The translations under genes and the position numbers were made by a program. The notes beneath the pieces are model-generated. The model made no database searches, was not told the DNA's origin, and was given only the letters and a program-made list of their open reading frames with translations. Positions 1 through 7,611 of a stretch of 32,633 bases of DNA are shown piece by piece. The stretch is taken from positions 1 to 32,633 of the forward strand of contig JAJZYP010000014.1 in the NCBI GenBank assembly GCA_021798015.1. The letters run 5' to 3'. Source of the DNA: a bacterium (GTDB lineage: Bacteria > SZUA-79 > Acidulodesulfobacterales > Acidulodesulfobacteraceae). Each line of letters opens with the position of its first letter. Positions within the stretch are counted from its first letter, which is position 1.

Positions 1-97
1 ATACATTTAAGGTATAATTATAAATAATTTTTAATAAAATCGTACTTATAAAAGTTTTAAAAAAATAAATTTACATATTTTTAAGGAGAAATTAATC

Positions 98-2026
98 ATG
101 GGAAAAGTAATTGGAATTGATTTGGGAACCACAAACTCCTGCGTTGCGGTTATGGAAGGAAAAGAACCTGTTGTAATCGCAAACTCGGAAGGGACAAGAA
201 CAACCCCATCCGTGGTATCGATAACCGATAGCGGAGAAAGACTTGTAGGACAGGCTGCAAAAAGACAAGCTGTCACTAATCCCGAAAATACAATTTATGC
301 CGTTAAAAGATTGATAGGCAGAAAATATAACTCGCCGGAGGTCCAGGCTTTTAAGAAGGTATGTCCGTATAAAATTGTGGAAAGCGATAACGGGGATGCC
401 TGGGTCGAAATAAAGGGAAGAAAATACTCCCCTGCCGAGATTTCATCGATGATTTTAACTAAAATGAAAAAAACCGCCGAGGATTATCTTGGTGAACCTG
501 TAACGGAGGCTGTTATAACCGTGCCGGCTTATTTCAACGATTCGCAAAGGCAAGCGACAAAAGATGCCGGTAAAATTGCCGGACTTAACGTTTTAAGGAT
601 TATTAATGAACCAACCGCATCTTCTCTTGCATACGGGCTTGACAAAAAAAAGGAAGAAAAAATTGCAGTATATGACCTGGGCGGCGGGACATTCGACATA
701 TCCATACTGGAACTGGGCGAGGGTGTTTTTGAGGTTAAATCTACCAACGGCGATACATTTCTTGGAGGCGAAGATTTTGATCAAAAAACGATAGATTATA
801 TTGCCTCCGAATTCAAAAAGGATTATGGAATAGATTTAAGAACCGATAAAATGGCCCTTCAAAGGCTAAAAGAAGCTGCGGAAAAGGCGAAAATGGAGCT
901 CTCTTCGGCACTCGAAACGGATATAAACCTCCCATTTATCACCGCGGATGCAAGCGGACCTAAGCATCTTAATATGAAACTCTCAAGGGCTAAGTTTGAA
1001 CAGCTTACAAACGATTTAATCGAAAGATCGATTGGTCCTGTCGTTACGGCATTAAAAGATGCAAATTTAACAACTTCTCAGATTGACGAGATTGTGCTGG
1101 TCGGCGGACAGACAAGAATGCCAAAAGTCCAGCAAAGGGTTAAGGAATTTTTTGGAAAAGAATCTCACAAAGGGGTTAATCCCGACGAAGTCGTGGCGGT
1201 AGGCGCGGCAATCCAAGGTGCTGTTTTAAAAGGCGATGTTAAAGATATACTTTTGCTTGATGTTACACCTTTATCGCTTGGAATAGAAACTCTTGGCGGC
1301 GTTACCACAAAACTTATCGAAAAAAATACCACTATCCCTACAAGAAAAAGTCAAATATTTTCTACAGCGGCTGATAATCAGCCTGCCGTTACTATTAATG
1401 TTCTTCAGGGTGAAAGAGAAATGGCCGAAAACAATAAAAGCCTTGGGAGATTCGAATTGACAGGGATTCCGCCTTCTCCAAGGGGTGTTCCTCAAATCGA
1501 AGTTACCTTCGATATCGATGCCAACGGAATAGTGCATGTCTCCGCAAAAGACCTTGGTACAGGCAAAGAACAGTCTATTAGAATCACGGCTTCCAGCGGA
1601 CTTTCAAAAGAAGAGATAGATAAAATGGTTAAAGAGGCTGAACTCCATAAAGAAGAGGATGCAAAAAAGAAGGAATTAATAGAGGTGAGAAACCACTTAG
1701 ACGGTTTGGTTTACTCTGTTGAAAAAACCCTGAAAGACTCCGCAGATAATATTGAATCTTCCGATAAAATGGCCGCCGAAGAAAAAATTGCGGAGGCAAA
1801 AAAGGCAATTGAATCGGATGATGCCGGCAAAATAAAGTCAATAACGGAGGAACTGGAAAAATTGTCCCATTCCATTGCGGAAACGATTTACAAAAAGACA
1901 GCTCAAGCTTCGGGCGCTGGTCCTTCCGAAGCAGGACAGGAACAAGCTGCCGGACAATCATCTAAAGATGAAAATGTCGTAGAGGCGGAGTATGAAGAAG
2001 TAAAGGATAAAAATAAAAATCAATAA
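98..2026 (+). CDS. dnaK: Molecular chaperone DnaK (Hsp70)
   Basis: Cytosolic ATP-dependent Hsp70 chaperone that binds exposed hydrophobic peptides and works with DnaJ and GrpE. The 642-residue length is normal. The N-terminus carries the Hsp70 phosphate-binding signature [10 protein letters not shown], a second signature [10 protein letters not shown] lies near residue 190, and the interdomain linker [14 protein letters not shown] marks the change from ATPase to substrate-binding domain. The C-terminus is Gln/Ala/Gly-rich and ends in an EEVKDK-type acidic tail typical of bacterial DnaK. A strong ribosome site (AAGGAG, 83-88) sits 9 nt before the ATG. dnaJ follows 172 bp downstream on the same strand; grpE and hrcA are not in the window. 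Only 97 bp lie upstream, so the promoter cannot be judged; I see no CIRCE repeat there. Confidence 0.98.
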   Translation: MGKVIGIDLGTTNSCVAVMEGKEPVVIANSEGTRTTPSVVSITDSGERLVGQAAKRQAVTNPENTIYAVKRLIGRKYNSPEVQAFKKVCPYKIVESDNGDAWVEIKGRKYSPAEISSMILTKMKKTAEDYLGEPVTEAVITVPAYFNDSQRQATKDAGKIAGLNVLRIINEPTASSLAYGLDKKKEEKIAVYDLGGGTFDISILELGEGVFEVKSTNGDTFLGGEDFDQKTIDYIASEFKKDYGIDLRTDKMALQRLKEAAEKAKMELSSALETDINLPFITADASGPKHLNMKLSRAKFEQLTNDLIERSIGPVVTALKDANLTTSQIDEIVLVGGQTRMPKVQQRVKEFFGKESHKGVNPDEVVAVGAAIQGAVLKGDVKDILLLDVTPLSLGIETLGGVTTKLIEKNTTIPTRKSQIFSTAADNQPAVTINVLQGEREMAENNKSLGRFELTGIPPSPRGVPQIEVTFDIDANGIVHVSAKDLGTGKEQSIRITASSGLSKEEIDKMVKEAELHKEEDAKKKELIEVRNHLDGLVYSVEKTLKDSADNIESSDKMAAEEKIAEAKKAIESDDAGKIKSITEELEKLSHSIAETIYKKTAQASGAGPSEAGQEQAAGQSSKDENVVEAEYEEVKDKNKNQ

Positions 2027-2070
2027 TAAATAATTGGTTTAAATTAATAATATATATTATTATATTGGAT

Positions 2071-2087
2071 GCGGGGCAAGTCCCCGC
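2071..2087. repeat. GC-rich hairpin between dnaK and dnaJ
   Basis: A 6-bp perfect stem (GCGGGG/CCCCGC) with a 5-nt loop stands alone in very AT-rich DNA. It is followed by an A-run and not a T-run, so it is not a classical terminator on +; on - no T-run follows either. The arm GGGGCAAGTCC resembles GGGGCAGAGTCC at 5484-5495, so it may be a small relative of the REP-like element there. A second, AT-only hairpin (TTGTTAT/ATAACAA, 2115-2133) lies between it and dnaJ. Either could set the dnaK:dnaJ transcript ratio. Confidence 0.5.
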
Positions 2088-2198
2088 AAAAAATGTTGAA
2101 AGATATGGTATTTTTTGTTATATTAAATAACAATATTTTAATATAAATATATATATCTTAATATAAATGATAACAATAATATTATAATGTAAGAGGTT

Positions 2199-3299
2199 AT
2201 GGCAACTAAAAGAGACTATTACGATGTTCTTGGGGTTGACAGAAATGCAACCGCAGATGAAATAAAAAAGGCTTATAGAAAATTAGCATTGAAACATCAT
2301 CCCGATAAAAATCAGGGCGATGGCGAATCCGAAGAAAGGTTTAAGGAGATAAATGAGGCCTACGAAGTTTTATGCGATGAAGAAAAAAGAGCGGCTTATG
2401 ATAGATTCGGGCATGAAGGAGTGGGGGCAGGCGCTCAAGGCGGCGGTTACGGCTTCGGTTTTAGCGATATATTTAATGACTTTTTTGGGGATATTTTTTC
2501 TCATTCAAACAAAAAAACCAGGCAAAGAAGGGGTGAAGACCTCAGATATGCCGTTAAAATTAAATTTGAAGAGGCTATCTTCGGCGTAACAAAAGAGATA
2601 AAATTTAATAGGTATGAGAAATGCGCCAGTTGCGATGGAACGGGGGCAAAAAAGGGAACAAAACCTGTCGTATGCCCTGTATGTAAAGGAACAGGTGAAA
2701 TTAGACAGCAGCAGGGATTTTTTACGGTATCAAGAACCTGCTATAAATGCAAAGGCGAGGGTGAATTTATAGAAAACCCATGCCCTGTTTGTAAGGGAGA
2801 GGGTAGGGTTATAAAGGAACGTAAATTGGATATAAAAATACCCGCAGGTATCGATGACGGCAACAGACTTAAGGTTTCGGGGGAGGGAGCATCCGGATTT
2901 TACGGCGGTCCACACGGGGATTTGTATGTGGATATTATTGTCGAACCTCATAATATATTTAAAAGAAGTAATAACGACATTTTCGTTACCGTACCGATAA
3001 GTTTTGCCCAAGCTGCGTTAGGATGCGAGATAGATGTGCCTACCGTTGATGGAAAAGCAACTATAAAAATCCCATCTGGAACTCAAAACGGAACCCAATT
3101 TACATTGAAAGGCAGGGGGGCTGCAAGGCTTAACAGCGGCATAAAGGGGAATGAGTATGTCAACATCGTTGTGGAAACACCGACAAACTTGACCTTAAAG
3201 CAAAAGAGGCTGCTTGAGGAGTTTGCCCATGAAAGCGGTGAAGAAACACATCCATTAAAAAAATCATTCATCGATAAGATTCTTTCAATTAACAAATAA
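2199..3299 (+). CDS. dnaJ: Chaperone DnaJ (Hsp40)
   Basis: Co-chaperone that delivers substrates to DnaK and stimulates its ATPase. Full-length type I DnaJ of 366 residues: J domain at the N-terminus with HPD at residues 34-36, a Gly/Phe-rich linker around 72-100, and four zinc-binding CxxCxGxG repeats starting near residues 142, 159, 181 and 195, followed by the C-terminal beta domains. All eight zinc cysteines are present. The start ATG has an AGAGG ribosome site a few bases upstream. It follows dnaK on the same strand, the usual order, and converges with the DciA-like gene only 22 bp beyond its stop. Confidence 0.97.
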   Translation: MATKRDYYDVLGVDRNATADEIKKAYRKLALKHHPDKNQGDGESEERFKEINEAYEVLCDEEKRAAYDRFGHEGVGAGAQGGGYGFGFSDIFNDFFGDIFSHSNKKTRQRRGEDLRYAVKIKFEEAIFGVTKEIKFNRYEKCASCDGTGAKKGTKPVVCPVCKGTGEIRQQQGFFTVSRTCYKCKGEGEFIENPCPVCKGEGRVIKERKLDIKIPAGIDDGNRLKVSGEGASGFYGGPHGDLYVDIIVEPHNIFKRSNNDIFVTVPISFAQAALGCEIDVPTVDGKATIKIPSGTQNGTQFTLKGRGAARLNSGIKGNEYVNIVVETPTNLTLKQKRLLEEFAHESGEETHPLKKSFIDKILSINK

Positions 3300-3303
3300 C
3301 GAT

Positions 3304-3321
3304 TTGGAGACCTGACTCCAA
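3304..3321. repeat. Short palindrome between convergent dnaJ and dciA
   Basis: Perfect 6-bp stem TTGGAG/CTCCAA with a 6-nt loop fills most of the 22-bp gap between two convergent stop codons. Its core GAGACCTGACTCC (3307-3319) matches GAGACCCGACCCC (5522-5534) in the larger REP-like element at 11 of 13 positions. No T-run follows on either strand, so an intrinsic terminator is not supported. Confidence 0.5.
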
Positions 3322-3651
3322 TCAACTGTTGATAAATTTAATAGCTTTGACTGCTATATGCTTTTCTATAAAGGTCTTTTCCTTTTCTAAAGAAAAAAGA
3401 TAGTTGTTTACTTTGTTTATTAAGCCTTCTTTATTAAACCCAAGTTCAAACGAAAGAACGGGATTATCCACGCTAATCGTTAAAATATCTTTATTAAACG
3501 CCTTTGGTTTGGTTTTTCCCCCTATCTCGGCGCCGCAAATAGTTTCCCAATTTTCATATAATATCAAGGTAATATAATCGGAATAATTGAGTTTACTTTT
3601 TAACGCCTTTAAAAGAATATTTTTTAAATTTAATTGTTGATTTGTATTCAT
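3322..3651 (-). CDS. DUF721 / DciA-like protein
   Basis: Small protein (109 residues from this start) resembling the DUF721 family, whose best-known member DciA helps load the DnaB replicative helicase in bacteria lacking DnaC. Visible family features are a helical N-terminus, the W-E-x-I-C-G segment about 40 residues in, and a strand-rich part with the L-T-I-S-V-D pattern followed by an L/I-N helix. I place the start at the ATG at 3649-3651. An in-frame GTG at 3715-3717 would add 22 hydrophobic residues that do not look like the family. Neither start has a Shine-Dalgarno sequence. It converges on dnaJ and diverges from the zinc-ribbon gene. Family assignment is by pattern and is moderately sure; helicase loading is inferred. 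Confidence 0.7.
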   Translation of the reverse strand: MNTNQQLNLKNILLKALKSKLNYSDYITLILYENWETICGAEIGGKTKPKAFNKDILTISVDNPVLSFELGFNKEGLINKVNNYLFSLEKEKTFIEKHIAVKAIKFINS

Positions 3652-3660
3652 AATTATATT

Positions 3661-3689
3661 ATTATTGCTTATAATATAAAAATTTTCAA
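3661..3689 (-). promoter_or_regulatory. Possible promoter for the DciA-like gene
   Basis: On the - strand TTGAAA (3684-3689) is followed after 17 nt by AATAAT (3661-3666), each 5/6 to sigma-70 consensus. Transcription would begin only a few bases before the ATG at 3651, giving a nearly leaderless mRNA, which fits the absence of a Shine-Dalgarno sequence. In DNA this AT-rich, chance matches are common. Confidence 0.3.
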
Positions 3690-3759
3690 TAATAATAAAT
3701 ATCTCTAAATCTTTCACTATAACTATTTAACGAAAGATAAAGATATATAAAGGTATGTT

Positions 3760-4296
3760 ATGATGCACATTTATTGCCCTTATTGCGGAACATCTTACGA
3801 TATTGATGAATCTTTAATGCCGGAAGATAATGTCAAGGTAAGATGCAGATCATGCGCTAATGTCTTTATTCTCAATAAAGAAAATGGCGCAATTAAAGAT
3901 GAGCTCAAACAGGAAGCGGCCGGGCAGGAATATGAACCTGCAATTATTTCTCAGCCCGAAAATGATTTAAATGCTAATGAATTAAAGACAGAAGAAAAAC
4001 TTGATGACAAAACGAAAACGCATAAAAAAGACGGCGAAAATATCATCAAAGTCGATGACTTTATGAAGTCCCTTATGCAAGAAATAGACAGTTCCGTTCA
4101 TAAAGAAATAGAAAAAGAAGAAAATAATAAGGGCAATGAAAAATCTAAAGATAAAATCAAAAAAAATAAAATAAATATTCTTCAGATTATAATGCTGATA
4201 TTATTAATAATATTATTAATAATAGCCGGCACTTACACTCTTGATTATTACAAAATCATAAATTTACCGCTAATTTTTCCTAAACCGTTTCAATAA
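3760..4296 (+). CDS. MJ0042-type zinc-ribbon protein with one C-terminal membrane helix
   Basis: Function unknown. The first ~35 residues form a zinc ribbon of the MJ0042 type: C6-P-Y-C9 and C29-R-S-C32. A long, charged, probably disordered Lys/Glu/Asp-rich region follows (about 40-135), then one strongly hydrophobic helix (about 139-161) and a short tail of ~20 residues. This gives a soluble zinc-ribbon head tethered to the inner membrane. Deltaproteobacterial zinc-ribbon/DUF3426 proteins share this plan but usually have a larger C-terminal domain, which is missing here. AAAGG lies about 6 nt before the ATG; a second ATG follows immediately. The 3' end overlaps the convergent ntrB-like gene by 7 bp. 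Zinc binding is inferred from the cysteines. Confidence 0.75.
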   Translation: MMHIYCPYCGTSYDIDESLMPEDNVKVRCRSCANVFILNKENGAIKDELKQEAAGQEYEPAIISQPENDLNANELKTEEKLDDKTKTHKKDGENIIKVDDFMKSLMQEIDSSVHKEIEKEENNKGNEKSKDKIKKNKINILQIIMLILLIILLIIAGTYTLDYYKIINLPLIFPKPFQ

Positions 4297-5375
4297 GATT
4301 TTCTTTTTTCAATCGGAATGTAAATAGAAACGGTTGTTCCGTGATTTTTAACAGAATCTATATTAATAAATCCATTATGCTCATAAATTATCTTTTGGCT
4401 AATGGCAAGACCAAGTCCGCTTCCCTTTTCTTTTGTCGTAAAAAACGGAACAAATAAATTTTTCATATCCTTTTTGCCTATCCCGCAGCCATTATCTATA
4501 AATTCTATTTTTAAAAATTTTGGGCTGTTTCTCGTAGAATCTAACTTTGTTATAATTTTTATTATACCCTTAGCCTCTGGTTTTATTGCTTCTACTCCAT
4601 TTTTTAAAGTGTTTAAAAAAACCTGCTTTAGGGCATTTTCAGACGCGTAAATTTTTGGAAGGCTTGGATCGAATTCTTTAATAACTTCTATATTTTTATT
4701 TCCTAACGCTTCATTTTCTATCAGTATTATTTCATTGACCACTTTATTAATATTAATCTTTTCACTTTTTATTTTATGCTTTTTCGATAAAGATAAAAGA
4801 TCTTCGATAAGGTTGTTTATCCTGCCGACTTCTTTTATTATTATTTCCAAAAAATTATTTAAATCTTTAATGTCTGTCGGTAAATCCAATGCCTCTTGAT
4901 CGAATTTTCTTTTTAGATAAGAGGCGGCCGCCTTAACACCGCCAAGCGGATTTCTTATCTCATGCGACATCTCCGCTATGAACCTCGATAAATCGTTAAG
5001 TCTTTCTTCATTCTTGATATTATTGTCCATTTCCTTAAATCTTGTTATATCTTTCAAGGAAATAATAACATAAAACTTATCTTCGTCCGTTATTTTAGAT
5101 ATTTCTAAAATAACTACCCGGCGGTTATGATTTTTATTTATAAATTTATATTCAAAATCTATAAAACCTTCTCCTGTTTTTATAACCTCGGAGGCATGTT
5201 CCTCCACATATCTATTATTATAAAAAAAATTGCTTAAACTTATGTTGTTTAAAAATTTATCCGAATACCCTGTGAGTTCTTGTGCCGGCAAATTAAGAAA
5301 CTTTAAGGTAAGATTTTCATCGAATAAAATCAACGAATAATTTAAATTATTAAAAATTAGATTGTCTATGCTCAT
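4290..5375 (-). CDS. NtrB-like PAS-domain sensor histidine kinase
   Basis: Cytosolic two-component sensor kinase of 361 residues without membrane segments. An N-terminal PAS domain (about 1-115) is followed by a HisKA domain with the phospho-accepting His138 in HEIRNPLGGVKAA, then a HATPase with N box (NTLKNGVEAI), G1 (DNGCGIG) and G2 (GSGLGLAI). The NPLGG form of the H box and the cytosolic PAS layout are those of NtrB/GlnL, the nitrogen sensor whose kinase/phosphatase balance is set by PII. The amt and PII genes immediately upstream on the same strand support that role. No NtrC gene is adjacent, so the cognate regulator is either elsewhere or NtrX in this window. Assignment as an NtrB homologue is good; its exact signal is inferred. 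Confidence 0.8.
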   Translation of the reverse strand: MSIDNLIFNNLNYSLILFDENLTLKFLNLPAQELTGYSDKFLNNISLSNFFYNNRYVEEHASEVIKTGEGFIDFEYKFINKNHNRRVVILEISKITDEDKFYVIISLKDITRFKEMDNNIKNEERLNDLSRFIAEMSHEIRNPLGGVKAAASYLKRKFDQEALDLPTDIKDLNNFLEIIIKEVGRINNLIEDLLSLSKKHKIKSEKININKVVNEIILIENEALGNKNIEVIKEFDPSLPKIYASENALKQVFLNTLKNGVEAIKPEAKGIIKIITKLDSTRNSPKFLKIEFIDNGCGIGKKDMKNLFVPFFTTKEKGSGLGLAISQKIIYEHNGFINIDSVKNHGTTVSIYIPIEKRKSY

Positions 5376-5481
5376 AAAAAAGGAAAGTATCCCCCCTCTT
5401 TTTTCTTAAAAGAAAGATTTTTAAAAAACCACAAAACTATACAATCATATCATTTATTTTTATCAATTTTAAATAAAAAAA

Positions 5482-5536
5482 TAGGGGCAGAGTCCAGTAT
5501 TCAACAATTTTGTTGAATATTGAGACCCGACCCCTA
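5482..5536 (-). terminator. REP-like palindrome acting as terminator of the PII-amt operon
   Basis: A 55-bp imperfect palindrome. The outer arms TAGGGG (5482-5487) and CCCCTA (5531-5536) and the inner arms (5498-5507 and 5510-5519, 10 bp perfect) enclose a mostly pairing middle section. Read on the - strand, downstream of the amt stop, the hairpin is followed directly by a run of seven T residues, as expected for an intrinsic terminator. The arm GGGGTCGGGTCTC has the look of REP palindromes associated with REP/RAYT transposases; no such transposase is in this window. Related cores occur at 3304-3321 and perhaps 2071-2087. Confidence 0.75.
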
Positions 5537-5559
5537 AAATTAAATTTTAATTTAAAAAT

Positions 5560-5577
5560 TTAGAAGTTTTAGAAGTT
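5560..5577 (-). repeat. 9-bp tandem duplication over the amt stop codon
   Basis: On the - strand AACTTCTAA occurs twice in direct succession (5569-5577 and 5560-5568). The unit is the last three codons of amt, Asn-Phe-stop, so a second in-frame stop codon follows the first after two codons. Confidence 0.8.
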
Positions 5578-6933
5578 ATAGCCCGCTTCTTCGTGCTGTG
5601 TGATATCAAGACCAATTGCCTCGGTTTCCTTAGTAACTCTTAAGCCCATAACCTTGTCTATTACTTTAAATATTATATAGCTCATCGTAAATGAATAGGC
5701 GGCTACCGAAACTACGGTTAACAATTGAATCCACATCTGTCCCGGATTTCCATAAAACAACCCCCTTCCTGCAGGATTAATAAGCGGGTCCGCAAACAGG
5801 CCCGTCGCCAACGCCCCCCATGCCCCGCCTGTCGCGTGAACATTGAATGCGTCAAGAGCATCGTCATAACCAAATTTAGGCTTAACGAAAACAACCATAG
5901 AATAACATATAATACCTGCAACAAAGCCGATTATTATCGAATCTATCGGATTAACAAATCCCGATGCAGGAGTTATCGCAACAAGTCCTGCAACAGCGCC
6001 CGAAACCATACCAAGGGTTGTCGGCTTTCCGCTATTAATCCATTCGGCAATCATCCAGCCTATAGCTGCCGCAGCCGTAGCAGTATTCGTTACCAAAAAT
6101 GCCGATGCCGCAAGCGGGCTGGCTTCTAATGCGCTTCCCGCATTAAAACCAAACCATCCGAACCATAAAAGTGCTCCGCCCAAAATCGTATAACCCAACT
6201 GGTTTGGCTGGACGATGTTTTCTTTCATATACCCTTTTCTTTTTCCCAGAACAAGAGCCCCTGCAAGTCCGGCAACACCGGAATTAATATGAACGACAGT
6301 TCCACCCGCAAAATCCAAAGCCCCCATTTTTTGAAATATACCTCCTATACCCCATACGGCTTGAGCAACAGGGGCATAAACCACTGTAAGCCATACTATC
6401 GTGAACACAACCCACGAAGAAAATTTTATTCTTTCCACGAGCGATCCGCTTATTAATGCAACCGTTATTATTGCAAACATCAGTTGAAACATCACATAAA
6501 TGTAAGAAGGTATCGTGCCGTCATATCTTGAATGCTGAGTCTCTTTCATTGCAAATAAACCGACATATTTAAAACTTCCTATTAATCCGCTAAAGGCGTC
6601 CGGTCCAAAAGCCAAAGAATAACCCCATAAAATCCAGATAACACTAACCGTACAAATTGTAATAAAACTGAGCGATATCGTATTTAAAACATTTTTTCTT
6701 CTGACCATACCGCCGTAATAAAAACCAAGCCCCGGCGTCATAATGAGTACAAGGGCGGTTGAAGCTAAAACCCATGCGGTATTTCCTGCGCTAAATGCCG
6801 GAACTTTGGAACCAGCGGCAAATACAGGACTTACCCATGAAAACAAAACCAATGACAAACCGCCTATTAAAGACCATATAAATGCCAAAGGTATTCTAAA
6901 ATTTTTAAAATATTTAAGAAAATTTAAATTCAT
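5569..6933 (-). CDS. amt: Ammonium transporter Amt
   Basis: Inner-membrane ammonium channel of the Amt/MEP/Rh family, 454 residues. A signal-like N-terminus ending at about PVFAAGS precedes the usual eleven hydrophobic segments. The pore histidines are visible in VVHINSGVAGLAG and NVHATGGAWGAL, and the family motif MTPGLGFYYGGMVRRKN lies in the first helical hairpin. Clustering with the PII gene 45 bp upstream on the same strand implies block of transport by PII. The start has two Gly-rich ribosome sites in tandem (6947-6951 and 6955-6959), the nearer 13 nt from the ATG. Both genes would be read from the sigma-54 promoter at 7477-7492 and end at the REP-like terminator. Confidence 0.97.
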   Translation of the reverse strand: MNLNFLKYFKNFRIPLAFIWSLIGGLSLVLFSWVSPVFAAGSKVPAFSAGNTAWVLASTALVLIMTPGLGFYYGGMVRRKNVLNTISLSFITICTVSVIWILWGYSLAFGPDAFSGLIGSFKYVGLFAMKETQHSRYDGTIPSYIYVMFQLMFAIITVALISGSLVERIKFSSWVVFTIVWLTVVYAPVAQAVWGIGGIFQKMGALDFAGGTVVHINSGVAGLAGALVLGKRKGYMKENIVQPNQLGYTILGGALLWFGWFGFNAGSALEASPLAASAFLVTNTATAAAAIGWMIAEWINSGKPTTLGMVSGAVAGLVAITPASGFVNPIDSIIIGFVAGIICYSMVVFVKPKFGYDDALDAFNVHATGGAWGALATGLFADPLINPAGRGLFYGNPGQMWIQLLTVVSVAAYSFTMSYIIFKVIDKVMGLRVTKETEAIGLDITQHEEAGYNF

Positions 6934-6959
6934 AATAGTTTCATTTCCTCCTATCCTCC
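6930..6959 (-). promoter_or_regulatory. Doubled ribosome site and 4-codon mini-ORF before amt
   Basis: On the - strand AGGAGGAT is followed directly by AGGAGGAA, an 8-bp near-duplicate that gives two GGAGG sites. Just after them a 4-codon reading frame (ATG AAA CTA TTA TGA, 6944 to 6930) ends so that its stop overlaps the amt start as ATGA. The nearer GGAGG is only 2 nt from the mini-ORF start and 13 nt from that of amt; the farther is 10 nt from the mini-ORF. Coupled translation is possible but unproven. Confidence 0.4.
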
Positions 6960-6978
6960 TATAATTAATTAATAATAT

Positions 6979-7332
<354 letters not shown>

Positions 7333-7407
7333 TTAAAAAGATTTTTAAAAAATCGCCATTAGACTCAGTATTTTAATTTAATAATATTTAATATGATACA
7401 AATAAAA

Positions 7408-7425
7408 TTTACCGGCGCCGGTAAA
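7408..7425. promoter_or_regulatory. 18-bp perfect palindrome in the PII leader
   Basis: TTTACCGGCGCCGGTAAA is a perfect dyad, far richer in GC than its surroundings, between the sigma-54 promoter and the PII start codon, about 40-60 nt into the predicted transcript. As RNA it could form a 7-bp stem with a GCGC loop, followed by a U-rich stretch. As DNA it could be an operator for a dimeric regulator. This entry and the neighbouring promoter and repeat entries cover the 294-bp gap at 7318-7611. Confidence 0.55.
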
Positions 7426-7476
7426 ACCCTAAAAACTTATAATTGGAGGTAAAGCTAAAGAGTTATAAATATTAAG

Positions 7477-7492
7477 TGCAAAATATATGCCA
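7477..7492 (-). promoter_or_regulatory. Sigma-54 promoter of the PII-amt operon
   Basis: On the - strand TGGCAT-N5-TTGCA reads TGGCATATATTTTGCA, with the invariant GG and GC separated by exactly 10 nt, as in the sigma-54 -24/-12 consensus (TGGCAC-N5-TTGCA). Transcription would start near 7466, about 150 nt before the PII gene. Nitrogen control of glnK-amt by sigma-54 is known in many proteobacteria, and rpoN and two nitrogen-type sensor systems lie in this window. Confidence 0.85.
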
Positions 7493-7513
7493 GATCATAA
7501 AAGCTTGATTTTG

Positions 7514-7552
7514 TGAAGTATTTTATGAAGTTTTGTTGATAAAGTTGATAAA
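7514..7552. promoter_or_regulatory. Direct repeats upstream of the sigma-54 promoter (possible activator sites)
   Basis: GTTGATAAA occurs twice in perfect tandem (7535-7543, 7544-7552), preceded by two TGAAGT copies spaced 12 bp apart (7514-7519, 7526-7531). They lie about 20-60 bp upstream of the -24 element, a region where an enhancer-binding protein could bind. They do not match the usual NtrC dyad, so the link is tentative. Confidence 0.35.
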
Positions 7553-7611
7553 CTAAGATAGGATTATTGCAAAATATGCTATAAAAATGGGCATTATAAC
7601 AATTTATTTTT

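Noticed and set aside
13-18. TATAAT upstream of dnaK as a -10 box
   Set aside because: The matching -35 position would lie outside the window, and TATAAT-like strings are frequent in DNA this AT-rich.
1629-1961. Open frame of 110 codons on the - strand inside dnaK
   Set aside because: Lies wholly within a conserved gene, has no ribosome site or family resemblance, and is explained by antisense codon use.
2071-2087. Intrinsic terminator after dnaK
   Set aside because: The hairpin is followed by A residues on + and by mixed sequence on -, not by a T-run.
5725-6129. Open frame of 134 codons on the + strand inside amt
   Set aside because: Antisense shadow of a clear membrane-protein gene; low-complexity Arg/Lys/Ile composition and no recognisable domain.
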